Position numbers and translations under genes: made by a program. 55,445 nucleotides of DNA. Source: Porticoccaceae bacterium. GTDB taxonomy: Bacteria > Pseudomonadota > Gammaproteobacteria > Pseudomonadales > Porticoccaceae. This document shows positions 48,372-55,445 of the stretch, in pieces. The notes under the pieces are model-generated. The model worked only from the letters and a program-made list of their open reading frames with translations, searched no databases and was not told the DNA's origin. How positions within the stretch are numbered: position 1 is the first letter of the stretch; each line of letters begins with the position of its first letter. The stretch is from positions 1-55,445 of the forward strand of contig JALOAH010000014.1 of the NCBI GenBank assembly GCA_023228865.1. The letters are read 5' to 3'.

Positions 48372-50219
48372 ATGACCCATGATTTCCCCAGACCCAAGCA
48401 GCCCTGGCAACTAAGTCGCCGCCGCTTCGTACAGGGCCTGGCAACCGGCGGCGTGCTGGCCGCCACACCGGCCTGGTTACACGCCGCCGTAAAAGGCGCG
48501 ACCGCGCTGGGCTCAGCACCTGTGCTCAGCGGCCGTGAAATCGATCTGGTGATCGCCGAAACACCCGTCAATTTCACTGGCGTCACGCGCATGGCCACCA
48601 CCATCAATGGCTCCATCCCGGCACCGACGCTACGGTTGCGTGAAGGCGATGACGTCACCATCCGCGTCACTAATCGTTTGCCGGTCGCCACCTCCATTCA
48701 CTGGCACGGGATATTGCTGCCCTATGAAATGGATGGTGTACCCGGCATCAGCTTCAATGGAATTGCCCCGGGGGAAACCTTTGTTTATCGCTTTACACTT
48801 CGGCAGAGCGGCACCTACTGGTACCACAGCCACTCCGGCTTTCAGGAAATGACGGGCATGTACGGCGCCCTGATTATTGAACCACGGGCAGGCGAAAGAC
48901 ACCGCGCCGATCAGGATTACGTGGTACAGCTTTCCGACTGGACCGACGAAGACCCGATGCGCGCCTTCAGCAAGCTGAAAGTGCAAAGCGATGTCTATAA
49001 CTTCAATCAGCCCACCTTTTTCGATTTCACAGCCGATGTTTCAAAGATGGGCTTACAGGCAGCCCTGGAAAAGCGCCAGATGTGGAATCAGATGCGCATG
49101 AATCCGACCGATCTGGCGGATCTGTCGGCAGCCACCCTCACCTTCCTGATGAACGGCACCACCCCGGCGGGCAATTGGAGCGGATTGTTCCAGCGCGGTG
49201 ATCGCGTACGGCTTCGTTTTATCAACGCCGCCAGCAACAGCTTTTACGATGTCCGCATTCCCGGTTTGAAGCTAACGGTGATCCAGGCGGATGGCCAGGA
49301 TGTCGAGCCGGTCACCGTGGATGAATTCCGCTTTGGCCCCGGCGAAACCTACGATGTCATGGTCGAGCCCCAGGACGACGCTTATACGATCTTCGCCCAG
49401 AGCATGGAACGCAGCGGCTATGCCCGCGGCACTCTGGCCGTGCAACAGGGCTTGATCGCACCGGTGCCAGAGCCCGATCCCCCCGAGTGGTTAACCATGA
49501 AGGATATGATGGGAGCAATGGGTGGTGGCGCCATGGGCCACGACATGATGAAAATGGACTCCATGGGCCAAACCAAGATGGATCATTCCCAAATGTCCGG
49601 CGGTATGGCCATGGACCACAGTATGCACGGCATGCAGCAGGGTTCTGAGAACCCGCTTGCCAAACCTTCATCTACCATACGCCACGCCCGAACCGAATAC
49701 GGGGCTTCGGTTGACCAACGGGTGGATACGCCAAGTACCAATCTCGACGACCCCGGTATTGGCCTGCGTAACTTAAGCCAGCGTGGGCTGCGCCCACAGG
49801 GCCACCGCGTGCTGACGCTGGCCGACCTGAAATCCATCGATGGTGTGCTGGATGACCGCCGCCCGCCCGCAAGAGAGCTGGAACTACACCTTACCGGCAA
49901 TATGGAACGCTATAGCTGGTCCTTCGACGGGCTTGAATTCGGCAAAAGCACACCAGTCTCCTTGCGTCATAACGAACGCGTTAGAATCATTTTGCAAAAT
50001 GACACCATGATGACCCACCCCATGCACTTACATGGTATGTGGAGCGAACTGGAAACTGACCAGGGTGAATTGCGAGTGCGCCGCCATACCATTCCCGTGC
50101 AACCAGCGCAGCGCATCAGCTACCTGACCACACCCCATGATCTGGGCCGCTGGGCCTGGCATTGTCATTTGCTGTTCCATATGGATGCGGGCATGTTCCG
50201 CGAGGTGGTGGTGTCATGA
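48372..50219 (+). CDS. copA: CopA/PcoA multicopper oxidase
   Basis: A 615-residue periplasmic copper oxidase. A twin-arginine leader (SRRRFVQGLATGG) exports it folded. Four copper-site motifs are intact: HWHG, YHSHSG, HPMHLHGMW and WHCHLLFHMDAGMF (the type 1 site is His-Cys-Met). A Met/His-rich block near residues 376-420 (MKDMMGAMGGGAMGHDMMK and onward) would bind extra Cu(I). It oxidises Cu(I) to Cu(II) in the periplasm. The copB start overlaps its stop. Regulation by CopRS is likely. Confidence 0.95.
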   Translation: MTHDFPRPKQPWQLSRRRFVQGLATGGVLAATPAWLHAAVKGATALGSAPVLSGREIDLVIAETPVNFTGVTRMATTINGSIPAPTLRLREGDDVTIRVTNRLPVATSIHWHGILLPYEMDGVPGISFNGIAPGETFVYRFTLRQSGTYWYHSHSGFQEMTGMYGALIIEPRAGERHRADQDYVVQLSDWTDEDPMRAFSKLKVQSDVYNFNQPTFFDFTADVSKMGLQAALEKRQMWNQMRMNPTDLADLSAATLTFLMNGTTPAGNWSGLFQRGDRVRLRFINAASNSFYDVRIPGLKLTVIQADGQDVEPVTVDEFRFGPGETYDVMVEPQDDAYTIFAQSMERSGYARGTLAVQQGLIAPVPEPDPPEWLTMKDMMGAMGGGAMGHDMMKMDSMGQTKMDHSQMSGGMAMDHSMHGMQQGSENPLAKPSSTIRHARTEYGASVDQRVDTPSTNLDDPGIGLRNLSQRGLRPQGHRVLTLADLKSIDGVLDDRRPPARELELHLTGNMERYSWSFDGLEFGKSTPVSLRHNERVRIILQNDTMMTHPMHLHGMWSELETDQGELRVRRHTIPVQPAQRISYLTTPHDLGRWAWHCHLLFHMDAGMFREVVVS

Positions 50220-51061
50220 GACTTAATACGGTGAAATATCTCACAACACTGGTTGTTATTGTCGGTGCCCTTCAAGTAAATACGGCCCTGGCGCAAATGG
50301 ATCACGGCGATATGCAAATGCAGGGTGGTAGTGCGCCAGCCGATGCCCGCGATCCCCACGCTTATTCCGACGGTTACACCTTGACCGAAGGCCCCTATGC
50401 ACAGCCGGGGCCACGGCAACTGAAACTGGCGGACGAGCACGCCTTCTGGTCCGTTCTGGGCGATCGCCTGGAGTATCAGGAAGACAGCGATAGCACGGTT
50501 TACGATATACAGGCCTGGTATGGCACCACCTACAACCGCTTTGTCATCAAAGCGGAGGGTGATATCGCAGACGGCACGCTGGAAGAAAGTTCTACCGAGC
50601 TGTTGTGGGGCCATGCGCTCAACGCCTATTTCGACACCCAATTCGGCGTTCGACTTGACCAATATGACGAAGGTAAGGATCGCCAGTGGCTGGCAATTGG
50701 TATGCAAGGCCTGGCGCCCTACTGGTTTGAGCTGGATGTGACTGCCTATGTTGGCGACGACGGTCGGACCGCACTCTCTGCCGAGGCCGAGTACGAGTTG
50801 CTGCTGACACAGCGGCTCATTTTACAGCCCCGCGCGGAACTGAATCTGTATGGCAAGGATGATCTTGATAATAGATTGGGGTCGGGCCTCTCGGATCTCG
50901 CCTTGGGCTTGCGCCTGCGTTACGAATTCAGCCGTCAATTTTCTCCCTACATCGGTGTGGAATGGACAGACACCTATGGCGACACAGCCGATTACCGCCG
51001 CGCGGCAGGCGAAGATACGTCAGGCACCCAATTCGTCGCAGGACTGCGATTCTGGTTTTAA
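50216..51061 (+). CDS. copB: CopB/PcoB outer-membrane copper protein
   Basis: A 281-residue outer-membrane beta-barrel protein. The signal peptide ends near ALAQ, then a short Met/His stretch (MDHGDMQMQGG), which is much shorter than in Pseudomonas CopB, then YDIQAWYGTTYNRFVIKAEG and the terminal AGLRFWF with a C-terminal aromatic. The ATG at 50216 overlaps the copA stop (ATGA). It probably assists copper sequestration with CopA. Confidence 0.92.
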   Translation: MRLNTVKYLTTLVVIVGALQVNTALAQMDHGDMQMQGGSAPADARDPHAYSDGYTLTEGPYAQPGPRQLKLADEHAFWSVLGDRLEYQEDSDSTVYDIQAWYGTTYNRFVIKAEGDIADGTLEESSTELLWGHALNAYFDTQFGVRLDQYDEGKDRQWLAIGMQGLAPYWFELDVTAYVGDDGRTALSAEAEYELLLTQRLILQPRAELNLYGKDDLDNRLGSGLSDLALGLRLRYEFSRQFSPYIGVEWTDTYGDTADYRRAAGEDTSGTQFVAGLRFWF

Positions 51062-51113
51062 CAATAACCAAGTTGATACGGAAACTTTTCAAACACCTAT
51101 GAGGAACACCTTT

Positions 51114-51407
51114 ATGAATATGAAAACACTAGCCACTGTCATCGTGCTCTCCACACTGGGCATCGCTTTATCTGCACAGGCCCATGATCCTAAAGAGCAT
51201 ATGAAAGACGCTGAAAAGCCGGACTGTGCAGCCATGAAAAACATGGATCACAGCAAGATGGATATGAATGATCCCGTGATGCAAGCCATGATGAAACAAT
51301 GCATGAATGACATGCATCATAACGACTCTGAGAAGGATCAAGCGCAAGCTGATCATCAGGACAACGAAAAAAGCTCAGGCGAGCAACATTCAGAACACCA
51401 ACACTGA
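51114..51407 (+). CDS. Small Met/His-rich periplasmic protein
   Basis: A 97-residue protein with a signal peptide (ending LSAQA, residue about 22). The mature chain is dense in Met, His and acids (MKNMDHSKMDMNDP; HHND), ending in a His-rich EQHSEHQH. It probably binds copper in the periplasm. The ATG at 51114 lies within AGGAACACCTTT; the frame is open further upstream but overlaps copB. It is part of the copAB operon. Confidence 0.75.
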   Translation: MNMKTLATVIVLSTLGIALSAQAHDPKEHMKDAEKPDCAAMKNMDHSKMDMNDPVMQAMMKQCMNDMHHNDSEKDQAQADHQDNEKSSGEQHSEHQH

Positions 51408-51425
51408 TCAACCCAAGGAGTTTTC

Positions 51426-52007
51426 ATGTCGGCGCTCACCACCTTTATCAAGAGTCTGGTCATTACCGCTGTCATCGCGCTGGTGGGTGGTGGGCTGTTT
51501 CTCTATTCAGGTCTCTACCCCATGGGAGCCGATGTACCACACAATCGGCTGACCTACTGGCTGCTGGAAACCTTGCGTGAACGTTCAGTTGCCCGCGCTG
51601 CCAGTGATATTAAGCTTCCTGGCGACCTAAACGCACCGGAGCGGTTATTGGCAGGTGGCGCCGACTACAATGATATGTGCGCCGGCTGCCATCTGAAACC
51701 CGGAAAAACCCAGAGTGATTTCACCCTGGGACTGTATCCCGCACCACCCAATCTAACTCTAGCCGGTGATAAACATGGGCACGAGCATGCCGATAACACC
51801 GAAAATGACGACGAGGCCATTAAGCGACAATTCTGGATTATTAAACACGGCATCAAGGCCTCGGGTATGCCCGCCTGGGGACCGGGGCACGATGATGAGC
51901 GCATCTGGAACATGGTGGCATTCCTGCAGCGATTGCCGAGACTGACAGCAGAGCAGTACCAAATATTAACAGCGCGCAGTAACTCTTCAGTGGAGCATGG
52001 CCACTAA
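51426..52007 (+). CDS. Membrane-anchored cytochrome c
   Basis: A 193-residue protein with an N-terminal membrane helix (residues 9-30) and one haem c site, CAGCH at 85-89. The sixth ligand is probably Met in GMPAWG. A His/Asp stretch (GHEHADNTENDDE) lies between them, and the C-terminus ends EHGH. Similar cytochromes sit in gammaproteobacterial copper islands and may pass electrons for copper oxidation by CopA. It starts 18 bases after the preceding gene with AAGGAG as its ribosome-binding site. Confidence 0.85.
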   Translation: MSALTTFIKSLVITAVIALVGGGLFLYSGLYPMGADVPHNRLTYWLLETLRERSVARAASDIKLPGDLNAPERLLAGGADYNDMCAGCHLKPGKTQSDFTLGLYPAPPNLTLAGDKHGHEHADNTENDDEAIKRQFWIIKHGIKASGMPAWGPGHDDERIWNMVAFLQRLPRLTAEQYQILTARSNSSVEHGH

Positions 52008-52148
52008 AATGAGTGGGCATATTTCTGAATATCAAACAGAGGATAAATCGACAAAAAGATCTTCACATAGTTTTCAGGCGGTTGCTTTTTTACAAACCAT
52101 TGACGCACAGAGCATCAGGGACGTTGATACACAATAGAGACCACGCCC

Positions 52149-52598
52149 ATGCAAATTAAAACCCTGGAAGATGTCCTGCACTGGACCACCGCGTATCACG
52201 AGCTTTTGAGTGACAGTCTAGCTCATGCCGTCGAACGGGCGGAAAATGGTGCCGTCAGTTTGTTGCTGGATTACCTGGCAAAGCACGAAAGCACGCTAGC
52301 TCAATTGATCCGTCTCTTGGAGCAAACAGCGGACGCTAAAACGTTGAGCACGCTCTGTTCCGAATATCTTGACTCACGCCCTGTTTTTCAATATCACCAG
52401 CGCAATGAAGATCTCGCTGAACTTACAATTAACGACATTGCGACAAAACTGGTACGCGAGCACCAGCAACTTATCGAGCTATACCGTTTCCTGTATTGGC
52501 GGGCCGAAACCGGATCGGCACAGGATCTTCTTAAACAGCTGCTGATGCTGGAAGAACATCAGGCCATGAAAATGAATCAGGCGGTCAACCGTTCGTAA
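52149..52598 (+). CDS. Ferritin-like helical protein, unknown function
   Basis: A 149-residue all-helical protein. Its opening QIKTLEDVLHWTTAYHELLS, then YLAKHESTLAQLIRLLEQT and the final LMLEEHQAMKMNQAVN, carries H/E residues spaced as in ferritin-like or hemerythrin-like bundles. It resembles hypothetical proteins annotated vaguely in marine gammaproteobacteria. No reaction is known. It lies downstream of the cop genes, before the glutamate-synthase-like gene, with a 141-bp leader. Confidence 0.55.
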   Translation: MQIKTLEDVLHWTTAYHELLSDSLAHAVERAENGAVSLLLDYLAKHESTLAQLIRLLEQTADAKTLSTLCSEYLDSRPVFQYHQRNEDLAELTINDIATKLVREHQQLIELYRFLYWRAETGSAQDLLKQLLMLEEHQAMKMNQAVNRS

Positions 52599-52689
52599 AG
52601 GTCCCGAGTCGGGGTGTCTTGCTGTGGCGTTGACGGCATGCTCTTCCTCGACTTCAGTGGCGGATGATTAAAGACTGAGGGCCGATGCC

Positions 52690-54282
52690 ATGCGCTATGT
52701 TCCTTTGCTGCTCATTGTTGTTTTACTGGCTGCTGCCGCAGTTTTACCTTTTATCGCGTACCGTCCCAGCCATCACTGGAGCATCGTGGTTTTACTGGTT
52801 ATCGCTACCATCGGAATCTGGGATTCGCTTCAACGCCGACATACCCTGCTCCGCAACTATCCGTTGATTGGCCACTTCCGGTGGCTGGCGGAAGCGATAC
52901 GGCCACAGGTGCGTCAATATTTCGTCGAATCGGATACCGACGGTCGACCATTTGACCGCAACGAGCGCTCGGTGGTTTACCAGCGCGCCAAGAAAACGGC
53001 GGGCGTTGTGCCGTTCGGTACCGAACTCGATGTCACGGCAGAAGGCTATGAGTGGATCGGTGCTTCCTTGGCTACCCCGGGTGACGTCTCCCCGTCATCA
53101 CCCCGCGTGATGGTCGGCGGACCCAAGTGTTCACAACCCTACTCTTGCTCTGTTTTCAATATCTCTGCCATGAGCTTTGGCGCTATCGGACAAGCGGCAA
53201 TACGTGCCCTGAACAAGGGCGCCGCCATGGGCGACTTCGCCCATGACACCGGTGAAGGTGGCATCAGCGCCTATCACCTGGAGTTTGGCGGCGACCTGAT
53301 TTGGGAAATTGGCACTGGCTATTTCGGGTGCCGCGATCGCAAAGGCCGGTTCGATCCCAAGCAATTTGCTACCCAAGCCACCCTGCCCCAGGTCAAAATG
53401 ATAGAAATCAAGCTGTCCCAAGGAGCCAAACCCGGCCATGGCGGCGTCCTCCCTGCCGCCAAGGTCACCTCGGAGATCGCGAGGGCGCGTGGTGTCCTCG
53501 AACATCGCGATTGCCTCTCCCCAGACCATCATTCGGCGTTTAGCACGCCAAGGGAACTGATTCACTTTATCACTGAACTCCGAGAGCTTTCCGGTGGTAA
53601 ACCGGTCGGTATCAAGTTGTGCATCGGCCATCGGTGGGAGTTTCTGGCCATTTGCAAGGCGATTGTGGCGGAAGGTGTCGGACCGGATTTCGTCGTGATC
53701 GACGGTGCAGAAGGCGGCACCGCGGCCGCACCCATGGAGTTTCCCGACCATGTCGGTATGCCCTTGCGTGAAGGCCTGGTGTTTGCCCATAACGCATTGC
53801 TCGGTTACGACTTGCGCGACCAGATTCGACTGGCTGCCAGCGGCAAGATTATCACGGGCTTTCGGTTGGCAGCGAACCTGGCGCTGGGTGCCGATTGGTG
53901 CAATTCGGCGCGGGGGTTTATGTTTGCCCTCGGCTGCGTGCAGTCACTGAAATGCCACACTAACCGTTGTCCCACAGGTATCACCACCCAAAGTCGTGCC
54001 CGGCAACGCGGCCTGCATGTCGAGGAAAAATCGCATCGTGTGGCGAACTTTCACCGTGAAACCGTAGCTGCACTCGTACAAATCCTGCGAGCCGCTGGGG
54101 TTTCGGCGCCCTCGGAACTCCAACCCCATCATTTGTATAGGCGCTTGTCGGCCACGGACATTCAACGACTTGACGAACTCTACCCCACCCTTTCACCGGG
54201 TAGTCTCCTGGGTAATCCGCCCCCGCATTGGGCTGCGGATTGTCGGGAAGCCAGTGCAGACCGCTTCCTGCGCTCTTTATAA
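52690..54282 (+). CDS. FMN-binding glutamate-synthase-like membrane protein
   Basis: A 530-residue protein with two N-terminal membrane helices (about 4-23 and 32-45) followed by a GltS-type TIM barrel. The FMN/substrate motifs are GAKPGHGGVLPAAKVT and DGAEGGTAAAP. The iron-sulfur Cys cluster C416, C422, C427 (in GCVQSLKCHTNRCPTG) is intact. It lacks the glutaminase domain, so it is not a complete glutamate synthase; the true substrate is unknown. Its occurrence beside copper genes suggests a redox role in metal stress, which is inference. Confidence 0.88.
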   Translation: MRYVPLLLIVVLLAAAAVLPFIAYRPSHHWSIVVLLVIATIGIWDSLQRRHTLLRNYPLIGHFRWLAEAIRPQVRQYFVESDTDGRPFDRNERSVVYQRAKKTAGVVPFGTELDVTAEGYEWIGASLATPGDVSPSSPRVMVGGPKCSQPYSCSVFNISAMSFGAIGQAAIRALNKGAAMGDFAHDTGEGGISAYHLEFGGDLIWEIGTGYFGCRDRKGRFDPKQFATQATLPQVKMIEIKLSQGAKPGHGGVLPAAKVTSEIARARGVLEHRDCLSPDHHSAFSTPRELIHFITELRELSGGKPVGIKLCIGHRWEFLAICKAIVAEGVGPDFVVIDGAEGGTAAAPMEFPDHVGMPLREGLVFAHNALLGYDLRDQIRLAASGKIITGFRLAANLALGADWCNSARGFMFALGCVQSLKCHTNRCPTGITTQSRARQRGLHVEEKSHRVANFHRETVAALVQILRAAGVSAPSELQPHHLYRRLSATDIQRLDELYPTLSPGSLLGNPPPHWAADCREASADRFLRSL

Positions 54283-54372
54283 GCAATTCGTCGATATCGG
54301 CTGTACTTTCAAACTGTATTGCTCTACTGACAGCCTCCTGAGAAACAAGTGCTAACGTATCATCAGATATAC

Positions 54373-54420
54373 GTCAACCCGCCAACCCGTCAACCCGTCA
54401 ACCCGTCAACCCGTCAACCC
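54373..54420 (+). repeat. Tandem 8-bp repeat (GTCAACCC)6
   Basis: Six consecutive copies of GTCAACCC, the second with one change (GCCAACCC). A simple-sequence tract of this sort can vary in copy number by slippage. It lies in non-coding DNA. Confidence 0.95.
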
Positions 54421-54511
54421 ACAGAAAGGAAAGTAATTCATACCGCACAAGCAAAACCCAGAAGCCTTCGTTTATTGCAAATTTGTCCGAAATATTTACC
54501 CAGATTGTAAT

Positions 54512-54543
54512 CTGACAGAACTGTAATCTGACAGAACTGTAAT
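54512..54543 (+). promoter_or_regulatory. Two tandem cop-box-like motifs
   Basis: CTGACAGAACTGTAAT is repeated exactly at 54512-54527 and 54528-54543; a third half (TGTAAT) precedes at 54506. Each fits TGACA-N4-TGTAAT, as does the site upstream of copA. No copper gene is nearby. Confidence 0.55.
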
Positions 54544-54549
54544 GGTATT

Positions 54550-54568
54550 AATAATGATTATCATTTAT
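54550..54568. promoter_or_regulatory. Fur-box-like site
   Basis: AATAATGATTATCATTTAT is near-palindromic and matches the Fur consensus at about 14 of 19 positions. It adjoins the orphan cop motifs. Confidence 0.5.
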
Positions 54569-54975
54569 AGTCGTTGTCAGCACTAAGCACCAAACCAATC
54601 ACTTTTAGCGTAAGAAACAAATTTAACGGAAAGACATGACCATGGACCAGCGGGGGCATTTGAACGAAAACCTACGGTTTTGAATCCTGTGGCACCCTCG
54701 TAACCGTAGTTTTCCGTTTGATAGCCGTTTATCCCTGTATTTGAGGTTCGGCCGGTAAAAGCGTTGAATTTAGCCACAAAACCTATAACGCATTGATAAT
54801 AAAAAGGAATATCAATATTCTTCTTCCGCCTGACGTTTGTCGAATCGATGCTTCTCCTTGGCCTGCCTACTTGGGGTCTTGTGGAAGAACCGACAAATTT
54901 GACAAGTTTGCTCGTTTAAAGGCTGGCAACGATTCCTTCATTAAACAGCCAGATGGTCAAAATGCAACCAGTCGA

Positions 54976-55445
54976 CTACAGCGAGCCCTGGAGCTGTTTA
55001 AACTGCCCTAGAATCACTGCTTTTTCCTGAAGAATCACCTTATTCTCGTCGGTCAGAACTGCCACTTTATCCTGGGCGGTTTTCAGTTCGGCTTTGGTGG
55101 TCTCCAATGCGTGGGATAACACGGCCACTTGCTTATCGACATCTGCTTTCTGAGTGGTGAGCGCGGCCATGTTTTCCGCCAATTGCTCATTTTTATGCTG
55201 GAATTCCCGGCACTTTGTTACAGCTTCTTCGCACTCGTGTTCCAGGTTCTGGATATCTTCTATCTTTGCGTTCAAGTCGCTATTTAGCGCCGCATTGGCT
55301 TGTTTTAATTTATCGGCATTTCGTTGTAACTGCGCGTTGACGTCGAATAGCTCGGACGCTCTCAACTCAGCCTGGGCGAGCCGGTGTTGCAGATCCTGAA
55401 TCTGATCATTCAACCCCTGGTTAACTATACGGAACTGTCCGCGTT
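54976..55445 (-). CDS. Coiled-coil protein, C-terminal part (KfrA-like?)
   Basis: The frame is open from the window edge to its stop at 54976; the true start lies beyond 55445. About 155 residues are visible, nearly all coiled coil (DLQHRLAQAELRASELF, ANAALNSDLNAKIEDIQNLE), ending in ILGQFKQLQGSL. Such a C-terminus is typical of plasmid and ICE KfrA-type DNA-binding proteins, whose N-terminal DNA-binding domain would be outside the window. An internal TTG at 55413 is unlikely to be the real start. Confidence 0.6.
   Translation of the reverse strand, partial: RGQFRIVNQGLNDQIQDLQHRLAQAELRASELFDVNAQLQRNADKLKQANAALNSDLNAKIEDIQNLEHECEEAVTKCREFQHKNEQLAENMAALTTQKADVDKQVAVLSHALETTKAELKTAQDKVAVLTDENKVILQEKAVILGQFKQLQGSL

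Larger units (their letters stand above)
54283..54975. other. Repeat-bearing region without a recognised gene
   Basis: About 690 bases after the glutamate-synthase-like gene. It includes six 8-bp repeats (54373-54420), two tandem cop-box-like motifs (54512-54543) and a Fur-box-like site (54550-54568). A minus-strand frame from 54777 down to 54583 is open but lacks recognisable relatives. No intact gene stands next to these sites, suggesting remnants of a lost copper or iron gene. Confidence 0.5.

Noticed and set aside
54373..54420. Repeat array as a CRISPR
   Set aside because: Units are 8 bp, directly adjacent and without spacers; no cas genes are present.
54583..54777. 64-codon minus-strand frame as a gene
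   Set aside because: It starts from GTG with no ribosome-binding site, extends upstream without a natural start, and resembles no protein I know.

Overview
The window reads as the interior of an integrative and conjugative element (ICE) of the PFGI-1 / ICEclc / ICEHin1056 type (MPF-G type IV secretion) from a gammaproteobacterium. Gene content and the Fur, mer and cop types fit a Marinobacter/Pseudomonas/Cellvibrionales-like host, but no chromosomal marker fixes the genus. Neither end of the element (integrase, att site, tRNA) is visible.

Layout. (1) 26-3446: transfer genes for a TIGR03765 protein, the TraD coupling protein and a TIGR03747 membrane protein. (2) 3473-11653: cargo inserted into the transfer operon. 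On the minus strand hipB, hipA, a DUF4238/SEC-C protein and a HEPN-domain protein are packed as one apparent four-gene operon; then come a VOC-YceI fusion gene and a Fur-family regulator. (3) 11860-19460: the transfer operon resumes as an overlapping block (RAQPRD, TIGR03758, 03745, 03750, 03746, 03749, 03752, 03751 and the VirB4-like ATPase TIGR03744), followed by radC at 19658. The TraU/TraG-side genes expected after the ATPase are absent from the window. (4) 20.5-54.3 kb: a metal-resistance island. It holds a broken arsenite permease gene, merRTPA, an RcnR-type repressor with a DmeF exporter, two convergent czcICBA-type efflux operons with a CzcD exporter, a PII-like protein and a signal peptidase II, a CadR-type regulator with a CDF exporter and methyltransferase, an iron/lead permease of the FTR1/PbrT type, a decayed second merR, copRS, a glutaredoxin-MauE protein, copAB with small Met/His-rich and cytochrome c proteins, and a glutamate-synthase-like flavoprotein. 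(5) 54.3-55.4 kb: repeats, orphan candidate Cop and Fur sites, and the C-terminal part of a coiled-coil protein running off the window.

How it works together. Three MerR-type promoters with the characteristic 19-bp spacer drive mercury, cadmium/lead and FTR1 genes. An inverted repeat between dmeF and the RcnR-like gene fits a metal-released repressor. A shared TKACA-N4-TGTAAT element (46-bp palindrome between copR and the glutaredoxin gene, one copy before copA, two orphan copies at 54.5 kb) suggests a CopR regulon. Exporters cover cytoplasm (CDF, MerA reduction) and periplasm (RND pumps, CopA oxidase).

The strongest candidate for an undescribed system is the hipB-hipA-DUF4238/SEC-C-HEPN operon (3473-9096): a HipA-family kinase joined with a predicted HEPN ribonuclease and a large zinc-knuckle protein, sitting in a cargo slot of a conjugative element.
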